Positions 17,618 to 25,815 of a stretch of 64,000 nucleotides of DNA are shown in pieces; position 1 is the first letter of the stretch; every line of letters begins with the position of its first letter. Origin of the DNA: CAVRAW01 sp963716135. Its GTDB lineage: Bacteria > Planctomycetota > Planctomycetia > Pirellulales > JADZDJ01. The notes under the pieces were generated by a model. That model saw only the letters and a list, made by a program, of their open reading frames with translations. It did no database searches and was not told the origin of the DNA. A program made the translations under genes and the position numbers. Location: positions 2,790,001 to 2,854,000 of the forward strand of contig OY970289.1 in assembly GCA_963716135.1 (NCBI GenBank). The letters are read 5' to 3'.

Positions 17618-18457
17618 ATGGTCGAAAACGCCCCCGTTAAAACACTGCACTTCAAGGGCCTGACCATCGAAGGTTATTCCCGCGCCGCCGTGCAAACCTA
17701 CTGGCGCATTCCGGAGCTGAAGCTGGGCTTCGATCTGGGGGCTCAGCCCTGGTCGTTCATGGGCACGGAAACTTGGTTTGTGACACATTGCCATCTGGAT
17801 CACATCGCCGCGCTGCCGGTGTATGTGGCTCGGCGTCGGCTGATGAAAATGTCGCCGCCGACGATCTATTTGCCCGAACATGCGATTGAAACGTTTGAAC
17901 GCATTCTTCGATTATTCACACGCCTAGATGGCGGCCGGCTGCCCTGTCGCTTTGTGGGGGTCAAGCCTGGCGATGAAATCGAACTGTCCCGCGAACACGT
18001 GGTCACCGTTTCGGCCACGGAGCATCGGGTGCCGTCGCTGGGTTTCATCGTGTGGGATCGCCGCCGCAAGTTGAAGGCGGAATATCAGAACCTCAGCGGT
18101 GATCAGATTCGCGATATCCGACTGGCGGGCACCGACGTGACCGATGAAGTGCGCATTCCCCTTCTGGGTTACGTCGGCGACACGGCTCCGGCGGGGCTCG
18201 ATCGTTGTCCGGCGTTGTACGAGGCCCGCATTTTGATCACCGAGCTCACGTTCATCGCCCCGTCGCACCGCAAAGACAAGATTCACAAGTTCGGGCATAT
18301 CCATTTGGACGATCTGTTGGAGCGCCGCAATCGTTTTAAAAACGAATTAATTATCGTTTCCCACTTCAGCACCCGCTATTCGGCCGAGCGCATCCGCCGG
18401 TATATTGAGAAGAAAGTTCCGGACATGTTCCAGGGGCGTTTGCATGTCTGGGCTTAA
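17618..18457 (+). CDS. RNase Z-like metallo-beta-lactamase-fold hydrolase
   Basis: A 279-residue MBL-fold protein. The zinc motif THCHLDHIAALP (HxHxDH) lies near residue 57, with further ligands likely in ATEHRVPSLGF, YVGDTAP and VSHFSTRYS. The domain order and the late AEHRVPSLG segment resemble tRNA 3'-processing endonuclease (RNase Z/ElaC) relatives, especially short plant/cyanobacterial-type ones. It could mature tRNA 3' ends or be a paralogue with another substrate. It is followed at once by the HemW-like gene. Confidence 0.75.
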   Translation: MVENAPVKTLHFKGLTIEGYSRAAVQTYWRIPELKLGFDLGAQPWSFMGTETWFVTHCHLDHIAALPVYVARRRLMKMSPPTIYLPEHAIETFERILRLFTRLDGGRLPCRFVGVKPGDEIELSREHVVTVSATEHRVPSLGFIVWDRRRKLKAEYQNLSGDQIRDIRLAGTDVTDEVRIPLLGYVGDTAPAGLDRCPALYEARILITELTFIAPSHRKDKIHKFGHIHLDDLLERRNRFKNELIIVSHFSTRYSAERIRRYIEKKVPDMFQGRLHVWA

Positions 18458-18472
18458 CTGAGGAACAGCAGA

Positions 18473-19693
18473 ATGCAGGATTCAGAAGGCAGAACTGAAA
18501 TCTGGGAGGGCAGAGTGCGGAATTCGGAGTGTCGGGCGGCGTATGTTCATGTACCTTTCTGCCGCCATCGGTGCGGTTATTGCAACTTCACGCTGGTAGC
18601 CGGCCGCGACGAATTGATCGAGCCCTATCTCGACGCCCTGGAGCGCGAGCTAAGTTGGCTCGGCCGGCCCCGCGAAGTCGACACATTGTATTTGGGCGGT
18701 GGCACACCCACGCACCTGCGCACCAATCGCCTGAGCCGTCTATTGGAAATCGTGCTGGGTTGGCATCCATTGGCGACCGGCGGCGAATTCACGGTCGAGG
18801 CCAATCCTTCCGACGTGGATGTGGCCACGATCGCCTTGATGGCCGGCCACGGAGTGACGCGCCTTAGCTTGGGCGGCCAATCGTTCGATGCCGACAAATT
18901 GCGGCTGCTGGAGCGCGATCATCAGGCCGACGACATTGCCCGCGCCGTCGAGCTGACTCGTTGCGGCGGCTTGAACGTGTCGCTCGATCTGATCTTCGGT
19001 GTCCCGGGCGAAACGCCTGCTGTGTGGCAATTCGATTTGGCGGCGGCGGTCGGTTTGCAGCCGGACCATATTTCGACTTACGGCCTCACCTTCGAACGCG
19101 GCACGTCATTCTGGAACCGTCTGGAACATGGCGAGCTGGCGCAAATCGACGAAGAGCTCGAACGCCAGATGTACGAAGCCGCCATCGACACGCTGACCGG
19201 CGCCGGACTAGCGCATTACGAAGTATCGAACTTTGCCCGCCCCGGCAAGCGCTGCCGGCATAACGAGGTCTATTGGACCGGAGGCGAGTATTATGCGGCC
19301 GGCCCCAGCGCGGCCCGCCACTTGTCCGGCGTGCGCGAAACGAACCACCGCAGCGTCACCACCTGGTTGCAGCGGTTGCAAGGCGGCCAGTCCCCCGTTG
19401 CCGATCAGGAACGATTGCCGCCCGACGATCGCGCCCGCGAGTTGCTGGTGTTTGGCCTGCGCCGGTTAGAAGGCGTCGAGCGAAAGTGGTTTGCCGAGCA
19501 ATCGGGTTTTGAAATCAACGACCTCGTCGCGGAACCGCTGGCACGATTCGTTTCCGGAGGCCTCTTGCACGACGACGGCCGCACCGTGCGGCTCACGCGC
19601 CATGGACTGTTGGTCAGCGACTCGCTCTGGCCGTACTTCCTGCAGAGCAGCAATCGATCGGTGCGGGCGGATTCGGCAGTTGCGCAGCGCTAA
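18473..19693 (+). CDS. hemW: HemW-like radical SAM protein (coproporphyrinogen III oxidase family)
   Basis: The CxxxCxYC-type cluster motif CRHRCGYCNF lies within AAYVHVPFC, followed by LYLGGGTPTHL, the GQS segment LSLGGQSFDADKL, and FGVPGETPAVWQFDL, all matching the HemN/HemW group. HemW is a heme chaperone rather than an oxygen-independent oxidase; the C-terminal WTGGEYYAAGPSA segment fits HemW. At about 400 residues the length is right. The first 20 residues look untranslated-like, so a GTG near 18515 or the codons before AAYVHVPFC may be the real start. The stop overlaps that of the convergent S1/P1 nuclease gene by 4 bases. Confidence 0.85.
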   Translation: MQDSEGRTEIWEGRVRNSECRAAYVHVPFCRHRCGYCNFTLVAGRDELIEPYLDALERELSWLGRPREVDTLYLGGGTPTHLRTNRLSRLLEIVLGWHPLATGGEFTVEANPSDVDVATIALMAGHGVTRLSLGGQSFDADKLRLLERDHQADDIARAVELTRCGGLNVSLDLIFGVPGETPAVWQFDLAAAVGLQPDHISTYGLTFERGTSFWNRLEHGELAQIDEELERQMYEAAIDTLTGAGLAHYEVSNFARPGKRCRHNEVYWTGGEYYAAGPSAARHLSGVRETNHRSVTTWLQRLQGGQSPVADQERLPPDDRARELLVFGLRRLEGVERKWFAEQSGFEINDLVAEPLARFVSGGLLHDDGRTVRLTRHGLLVSDSLWPYFLQSSNRSVRADSAVAQR

Positions 19694-20772
19694 TTCGATT
19701 TCGATTCCTCGCCGGGCACCGATTGCCCGGCCGCCGGCATCGACGGCTCTTCGCCTGGCGCCGAAGGCTTCCCGTTGGAAGCCGCCGGTTCTTCTTTCGC
19801 GGTAGCCGGCGCGCCCTCGGCGCCTGCCGCTTCCGGCTGCATCAACGTCACCAGCACGTCCGCCATCCGATAGCCCGCGTCGGCCATGCGATGCTCGGCC
19901 GCAGGCTTGGTGGTCGCGATGTAATCGCTGGGAAGGGCGGGCGCTTTTTCGCGATCGGGGTTGCCTTGCACCGCACCGTCGCGATAGACCGTCTTCTTGG
20001 CTTCTTCGAAGCTTTCTTCCGCCCATTTTTGCATGTCGCTTGGCTCGACGTGACTGCCCAGCTCGGGCAATTTTTCGCGCGGAAACTCCGTGCGAATTTC
20101 GACGGCCCGATTCTTCACGTCCTGAAAGCTATCGGAGCCGAGGATCAGATCGTCCCAGAATTTGTGGAGTGTGATCGGGTCGGAATCGGGCTTCACGCGG
20201 ATCATGACTTTGGTCGCGCCCTGGTCGCCCGTCGGGGGCGGATAGTCGGTCGTGTACATGCCGGTGGCGTGCAGCGGCTGGTGAATGTCGCCGGTGAGGT
20301 GCATGATCCAGCACAGCGCCACCGCTTTATCCGCTGCGGTCGCTTTCGGATCTTTTAGCACTTCGGCATTCGTGCGATATCCAATCAAGATGTTGGGATC
20401 GGGGGGATCGACGCCTTTGATGGAATCGGGCTGTCCGGGCGGAACATACGGCAAATCGATGTAGTGCCACTGCGGATGATCGTATTTCGTGCCGCGAATG
20501 TCGTCGGGCCAGCGGGCGGCCAGCATCAGAATTGCACGATCGTGGAGGTCCGGGTTGAGCTTCGCCAATCGTTTCGACCAGCGCTTTTCGTAATCGGGAT
20601 GCTGCTTGAGAATTTCGAGGATGTTGGCCAAGGTCTCGGGGCTTTCTTTCTGCAGCACGTCGTAAGCGAACGACCCCGACACCATGTGACCGGAAGTGTT
20701 CCACGCCTGGGCCGAGTGGGCGGCAATCGCCAACAACAATCCAATACCAGCGAGCCACAAGATGCGATTCAT
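19690..20772 (-). CDS. S1/P1-family secreted nuclease
   Basis: A signal peptide (MNRILWLAGIGLLLAIAAHSAQA) is followed directly by Trp, the residue whose backbone ligates zinc in S1/P1 nucleases. Further ligands are visible: GH in NTSGHMVSG, D/H in WPDDIRG and QWHYIDLP, HLTGDIHQPLHA, and the later HKFWDDLI. The family cleaves single-stranded DNA/RNA and 3'-nucleotides outside the cytoplasm, suggesting nucleic-acid scavenging that could feed the pyrimidine catabolic genes nearby. The last 50 residues are a Pro/Ala/Glu-rich tail that may be disordered. Confidence 0.87.
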   Translation of the reverse strand: MNRILWLAGIGLLLAIAAHSAQAWNTSGHMVSGSFAYDVLQKESPETLANILEILKQHPDYEKRWSKRLAKLNPDLHDRAILMLAARWPDDIRGTKYDHPQWHYIDLPYVPPGQPDSIKGVDPPDPNILIGYRTNAEVLKDPKATAADKAVALCWIMHLTGDIHQPLHATGMYTTDYPPPTGDQGATKVMIRVKPDSDPITLHKFWDDLILGSDSFQDVKNRAVEIRTEFPREKLPELGSHVEPSDMQKWAEESFEEAKKTVYRDGAVQGNPDREKAPALPSDYIATTKPAAEHRMADAGYRMADVLVTLMQPEAAGAEGAPATAKEEPAASNGKPSAPGEEPSMPAAGQSVPGEESKSN

Positions 20773-20854
20773 TGCTGATGGTTCCTGCAGGCCGGAGGAA
20801 GTGCGCCCAGGCTGAGTTTATGCTTCCGCAGCGGTCGAAGCAACGGTCTGGGGC

Positions 20855-20908
20855 GGAGAAAAGAAGGGGAGAAGAGGAGAAGAGGAGACGGGGAGAAGAG
20901 GAGACGAT
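20855..20908. repeat. Polypurine tract with GAGGAGA(C/A) repeats
   Basis: About 54 bases almost entirely A/G on the plus strand (repeats of GAGAAGAGGAGA), upstream of the S1/P1 gene and downstream of the calpain-like gene. A mirror-like purine tract of this type could form a triplex or affect transcription; no gene is apparent. Confidence 0.55.
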
Positions 20909-21023
20909 CGGAACCTCGTCATCTCCGTTTCTGCGCCAGTTTCTCTTGTGGCAAAAAAGACTGGCACCGGGAAGCAACGCGCTTGCCAGTGCCAGCCCAC
21001 CACTCAGAGACACGGCCCTGTTC

Positions 21024-22208
21024 CTAGGCCGTGCGATCAAAGTAATCGAAGCTGGCTTTCACCTGGGTCCAGGTGAGTGTGACCAGCCCCGGCGCCGAGC
21101 CATTGTTGATTCCCCATGGATTGAAGAGCGTCACAGTTTGGGCGGTGACGTCGTAGCTCACGACCGCATAGGCGTGATTTCCCACCACGCTGCTGCTGGC
21201 CGGTGCGGTTTTCGATCCGAAGCAGATCGATTCGCCGGCGTCGAACGCCGCCACCAGCGTATTGAAGCTGCCGCTGTACGAGGTCGATGCAAATGCGACG
21301 GTCGCTTCGCCGGTGATCTGCGCCAGGGCCATGTACATGCAGCCGCCGGAAATGCCGGTGTACTTGTTCTGGCCGCCGCCCCAACTGGCCGGGCGAATCC
21401 AGCCGCATTCGTTCATTTGGACGTAGGCCTTTTCGGCCAGTTCGACCCACAGTTCATTGCTGGAACTGCCGGCCCACCGCCCCATTCCGTCGAACACCAG
21501 GTAGCCGGCTGAATCGGTCGGCAACATGGTGTCGACGGTCACGTACTCCGCTTTGGCGCCGTGGAAAAATCGCACGGTGTACGTGCTGTCGCCATTGACG
21601 ATGAACATGCTGGTGATGGCGTCGGGATCTTGCAGCGCCACTTCCGCCAGCGAGGCCAGGTAATAGCAGTCGCCCAATCCGCCCTGGTTGACGTCGGTGT
21701 ACGACACACCATCCACAAACAACTGCCCAGACGCGCGGCGATAGCCGAACGTCGGGCCCCAATCCGAAGTGCCCTTGGGATGATCGGTGCCGAAGAACCA
21801 TTTGCCGATCAGTTTTTCGGTTTTTGCGGCGCTGAACCCAGCCTTCATATTGCCCAAAGAGCTGCCTTGATAATGGGCGTTGGCGGGATTGCCCAGCACG
21901 ACGTCGCGGGCGAGCACGCGCACGTAATCGACACCCGTGAACAGCGAGGCCGAGTTGACGATTGTTTTCAGATCGTTGAACTCGGCGGAGGTGATGCCCG
22001 ATTTTTCCGCCTGCCGCAGGATGCCGATCATGTCGCTGCGCGAGAGCACGCTGTCCTGATAATCAGCCTTCGCCAAATTGCGGATGGCGGTGTTGTGCAG
22101 GCTGGCGTTGAACCACGCCACGGTTCCCACGGTGGCCGACATCGTCAGCCGCGATTCGAGCGTTTCGAAACGCGGTTTTCGAGCGCACATTCTCACGGCG
22201 TAAGTCAT
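21024..22208 (-). CDS. Calpain-like (C2 family) cysteine protease with planctomycete N-terminal motif
   Basis: A 394-residue protein. The C2 triad is visible: Cys in VNQGGLGDCYYLASLAEVA (about residue 195), His in VVGNHAYAVVSYD, and Asn in LFNPWGINNG. The N-terminus (KPRFETLESRLTMSA) matches the LE.R motif that marks many exported planctomycete proteins. The roughly 170 residues between motif and catalytic domain are alpha-helical and may be a pro-region or adaptor. Calcium-binding C-terminal domains are absent. It is divergent from the methyltransferase at 22427. Confidence 0.87.
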   Translation of the reverse strand: MTYAVRMCARKPRFETLESRLTMSATVGTVAWFNASLHNTAIRNLAKADYQDSVLSRSDMIGILRQAEKSGITSAEFNDLKTIVNSASLFTGVDYVRVLARDVVLGNPANAHYQGSSLGNMKAGFSAAKTEKLIGKWFFGTDHPKGTSDWGPTFGYRRASGQLFVDGVSYTDVNQGGLGDCYYLASLAEVALQDPDAITSMFIVNGDSTYTVRFFHGAKAEYVTVDTMLPTDSAGYLVFDGMGRWAGSSSNELWVELAEKAYVQMNECGWIRPASWGGGQNKYTGISGGCMYMALAQITGEATVAFASTSYSGSFNTLVAAFDAGESICFGSKTAPASSSVVGNHAYAVVSYDVTAQTVTLFNPWGINNGSAPGLVTLTWTQVKASFDYFDRTA

Positions 22209-22426
22209 AAGACGCCTCGAGAACTAAGCGGGAAAACTCGTGCGATCCTGCCCCTGCAGACCTGCCCAATGAGCGAATGCTCGAAATGCCGGTCCGACGT
22301 GCCGCGGCCTACCGTCCCCACGGGCCGCGCAGTTCCCGGCAATAGAAACCTTAGGTCACGTTTCCGATTTGGTCAAATTTCCTATTCTATGCCGCTTGTG
22401 ATACGGCCTGTGATACGATCAAGGAA

Positions 22427-22978
22427 ATGAAAATTCGCGATAGCGGAATGCCCGAGGAGGCCGTTTGGGAATCGCTCTTCGACGTGCCGCTGATCTTGTC
22501 GACATTCGACATCGGGCAGTTTCACGACGTGGCAGAGCTAGGTTGCGGCTACGGCACGTTCTCGATTCCGGTGGCCAAAGCGATTCGCGGCACGCTCTAC
22601 ACTTTCGACATCGGTCCGGCGATGGTTGCTCGAACGCTCGAGCGCGGCGCGGGATTGCGTATCGTGGCCCAAGTGCGCGATGTCATGGAACATGGATTCG
22701 GTGTGCAAGCCGACGCCGTGTTGCTGTTCAACATTCTGCATTGCGAAGAACCGGTCCGCTTGGTGCAGCACGCCCGCAATGCCCTGCGTGAAGGGGGTGA
22801 AGTTTTGATCATCCACTGGCAGCACGACATCGCCACGCCGCGCGGCCCGTCGGCCGACATCCGCCCCAGCCCCCAACAAATCGCCGCCTGGGCAAAAGAC
22901 GCCGGGCTGGAGGCGGAAGAAGTCCTCGACCTGCCTCCCTGGCATTATGGCATGCGGTTAACCGTTGCTAAGGTTTGA
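22427..22978 (+). CDS. Class I SAM-dependent methyltransferase
   Basis: A 183-residue protein with the SAM-binding motif VAELGCGYGTFSIPVA near residue 37, an acidic post-motif (TFDIGPAM) and motif IV-like ADAVLLFNILHCEEP, then NALREGGEVLIIHW. The substrate cannot be told. It overlaps the convergent arsM by 11 bases; the closeness may be chance. Start at ATG 22427. Confidence 0.8.
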   Translation: MKIRDSGMPEEAVWESLFDVPLILSTFDIGQFHDVAELGCGYGTFSIPVAKAIRGTLYTFDIGPAMVARTLERGAGLRIVAQVRDVMEHGFGVQADAVLLFNILHCEEPVRLVQHARNALREGGEVLIIHWQHDIATPRGPSADIRPSPQQIAAWAKDAGLEAEEVLDLPPWHYGMRLTVAKV

Positions 22979-23810
22979 GAGCAAACACACGGACACTGGC
23001 GGCGTAATCGTTGACGTTGTATTGCCGGAGCAAATCCGCCAGGTCGGCGTGCAGATTGCTCGAACAGCACGAGACCACTGGCAAACCTGTGCTCATTCCT
23101 GGAGAACAACAGCCAGATTGTAATTCCACTTTCGCATACGCATTCAAGTCGGCGCCCGTGTCAACAATCTCGACCGGATCAAAACCGGCTGCTGCCAAAC
23201 CGCTGCGATATTCGTCGAGCAGTATCGCTCCCGCAATGCAGCCCACGTAGGCCATCAGATTGCTGCCGATTTCCGGCGGCAGCGATTGCTTCAGTGCGAT
23301 GTCGCTTGCGGCCAGCCTGCCACCCGGCTTCAGCACCCGGGCGATTTCCTGAAAGACGGCCCGTTTGTCGGAGGCCAGATTGATCACGCAATTGCTGATC
23401 ACGCAGTCGACCGACGCATCGGCCAGCGGCAGCTTGTCGATCGTCGCGAGGTGGAATTCCACGTTGCGGACGTTCGCCTGCTGGGCATTCTTGCGGGCCA
23501 GCGCCAACATTTCCGGCGTCATGTCGATACCGATCGCTTTGCCCGTTGATCCGAGTTTCTTGGCGGCCAGCAACACGTCCAAACCACCGCCGCAGCCAAG
23601 ATCGGCAACAAATTCGCCGGGCTTGAGATTGGCGTATGCGGTTGGATTGCCACACGACAGCCCCATGTTGGCTTCCGCTGGGATCGACGCCAATTCCTCG
23701 GCGGTGTAGCCGAACGCTTCGGCCACAGCCCGCACGCCATCGTGCTTCGTGGACAGGCCGCTAGCGGCCACCGCCCCATATTTCGACTTCACAACCTGCT
23801 CGATGGACAT
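22968..23810 (-). CDS. arsM: Arsenite methyltransferase ArsM
   Basis: A 280-residue ArsM-type enzyme. SAM binding is by VADLGCGGGLDVLLAA; conserved cysteines occur in GLSCGNPTAYA (about residue 52), DCVISNCVINL (about residue 140) and SGCCSPG near the C-terminus, followed by VVSCCSS. It transfers methyl groups to As(III). GAGGTGAACG precedes the ATG at 23810. The ArsR-type regulator gene lies immediately upstream on the same strand, indicating an arsenic-inducible arsR-arsM operon. Confidence 0.92.
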   Translation of the reverse strand: MSIEQVVKSKYGAVAASGLSTKHDGVRAVAEAFGYTAEELASIPAEANMGLSCGNPTAYANLKPGEFVADLGCGGGLDVLLAAKKLGSTGKAIGIDMTPEMLALARKNAQQANVRNVEFHLATIDKLPLADASVDCVISNCVINLASDKRAVFQEIARVLKPGGRLAASDIALKQSLPPEIGSNLMAYVGCIAGAILLDEYRSGLAAAGFDPVEIVDTGADLNAYAKVELQSGCCSPGMSTGLPVVSCCSSNLHADLADLLRQYNVNDYAASVRVFALKP

Positions 23811-23832
23811 CGTTCACCTCGAATTCGATTTT

Positions 23833-24196
23833 TTATGACACTTCGTTGCTGTCTCTTAACCACTGTTGGATTCGCGCGTCGATTTGATCGCGGACCGCTC
23901 GCGGGCAAATCGCTTGCGCACGTTTCCAGGCATTCCAGCAGCTTTGCGTGGAACGTGTCACGGGCCGCCGCCAGACGATAGTATTTCCACAGCCCTTGTT
24001 TGCGGACGCTCACCAAACCAACGCGCCGCAAATAGGCCAAGTGGCGCGAAGCCTTCGGCTGAGGGACGCATAGCGCCTCGACCAACTCGCAAACGCAGCG
24101 CTCACCGCCGCGCAACAAGTTCAGAATCCGTAGCCGCGTGGGATCGGCGACGGCTCGAAACGTCCGATTCACTGCTTGAGAGCGCTTGGTCTGCAT
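23833..24196 (-). CDS. arsR: ArsR-family transcriptional repressor (likely C-terminal frameshift in this sequence)
   Basis: A winged-helix metalloregulator: FRAVADPTRLRILNLLRGGERCVCELVEALCVPQPKASRHLAYLRRVGLV. The ERCVCEL motif is the ArsR As(III)-binding box (CxC in helix alpha-3). The start MQTKRSQAVNR at 24196 is preferred. As read, the frame continues into arsM (stop at 23789) with an Arg-rich tail. If a GC dinucleotide was lost at the GCGC at 23916-23919, the frame gives ..AICPRAVRDQIDARIQQWLRD and stops at 23833, 22 bases before arsM, which looks more natural. It probably represses the operon in the absence of arsenite. Confidence 0.82.
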
Positions 24197-24364
24197 CACA
24201 TATTCGCCTAAGCGAATATAGATGTCCAGGTGCAGAGCGTCAATAGTCGGCCGGAGGGCGCTGGCCCGACGGGGCCGCTCGCCGGGCGCTGCAGAGCGAG
24301 GGGGGGCGGTGCTTCGCGATCCGCCCAGCTTTGAGAATGCCATCTACGGCATCGCCGCAGGCTG

Positions 24365-25485
24365 CTACCAGGCGGCTTCGAGGCCCGCTGTGGCGCCGTG
24401 CACGTAGAGATTTCCGCTATTGTGCACTTGAGTGCCGCTGTCGGCATTAAAGCTGAAATCGAGTTGATCGGGCACAGCGCCGCATTGCTGGCGTACAGCA
24501 AATAGTAGCCGCCGCGTAGCCGCCAATGCTTTGACAGCGCGACTGACGCGTACGCATTCAGGTCGCCCACAAACGCCACGCTGCCGGAACGCCCCTGGGC
24601 ATTGCGCAGGATGGTCGTATTGTTGTTATCGAATACGATCTGGCGCTGCAGGGCATCGTTGCCAAACACGCCGGCTTTCGCGGTCGTGCCAAATCGGAAG
24701 CAGTTCCACTGGCAATAAGTTCGGGCCCCGATCTGACCGCCGAACATGTTGTTGCTGGTGCGGATCGGGTAGTCGCTGGCATCTCCGTCGGAATCAATGG
24801 AATGGATGTTGAATTTCTCCTCGAGATTGAAATATCGAAATCCCAACAGGCCCTGGAAGCAGCTAAATTGGCGAAAAACGTTGAACTCGGCGTTGTTCAC
24901 CGTCCAGTCCCAGGTGAGCGTCATCAGGTCGGCGTTGTCGAAATCCTCGGCTACCGAGGCCAAGGGCTGCGGTATGTCGAGATTGTTTGGATCAAAAGCT
25001 TGCGCCGTTGCCGTGCGGCCGTAGATGCCGAAGTAGCCGAGCTCCCAGCCGCCGCACTTGGACAATGCCTTGCCGACAAACAGCCGCACGCCGCCAGTCC
25101 ATCCAATGTCCAGGTCGTGGGTCGTCAGAACCGTGTCGCCCGTATCATCCTGCAGCACTACCGGCTGATTGATCGAACCGTTGTTGCGCGTCACGATCAG
25201 CGCGTCGGCTTCGACGTACCAGCCCGGACAAAGCGGCTCGTATCCTGGACAGCGGCAACTGCACACTTCTTCCGGGCAGCGTGGGTCGCAGCAACAACAT
25301 CCCGAGCCGCCGCAGCTTCCCGAGCCACAGGAGCCTCCGGCGCTGCAGGCACACGACTGGCAAGCAGTCTCCGGATAGCCGGCCATCGGACTCGGGCCAA
25401 AGCCAACGTCCTGAGCGCGCGTCGCTGGTGACCCCAGCAGCAGGCTTAGAGCCACGGCGCAAAGGTAGGAGGCTCGTCGAGTCAT
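24365..25485 (-). CDS. BBP7-family outer-membrane beta-barrel protein (C-terminal frameshift)
   Basis: A signal peptide (ASYLCAVALSLLLGSPATRAQ) is followed by a very Cys-rich stretch (about residues 36-82; clusters such as CQSCAC, GCCCCDPRC, CSCRC) and then by the barrel-like region typical of planctomycete BBP7 proteins (WTGGVRLFVGK, GFRYFNLEEKF, GARTYCQW, WRLRGGYYLLYAS). The expected C-terminus (..LDFSFNADSGTQVHNSG..GLEAAW) is found in another frame ending at 24365, reached by removing a GC at 24477-24480. Without that correction the frame runs to 24208 and collides with arsR. The function of the family is unknown; it is thought to lie in the outer membrane. Confidence 0.8.
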
Positions 25486-25815
25486 GAATCGTCTGGATTG
25501 TTGGTTATGGACACCGGCCGTCGGGGCAAAGGCTGCACACTCCCAGCAGCCGCTGCCGGGTGGCGCAGCCGGTCCCCTATACTCAGATTATCCGCGACTG
25601 GCGGCATAAAACTTAAACTTGCTCTACTCGCCCCATATCTTTTTAGCGCTACAACAGTTACATCCGGCCGGCCGGCGCGGCGGCGATTCGGGCCGACCGC
25701 TAGCATCTCAAATCGTTGCTACATCGGGTGTTAGCGGTTATAGTCGGTGATTCGGCGTTGCTGGCCGCCGGGGCAACTCCTGCACGGCCGTCGTCTCCAA
25801 CTTTGATTGAGCACC
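25486..25815. other. Divergent intergenic region between BBP7 and the FG-GAP protein
   Basis: About 330 bp separating two divergently transcribed surface-protein genes. I see no coding frame or RNA gene in it; it presumably holds both promoters. Confidence 0.45.
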
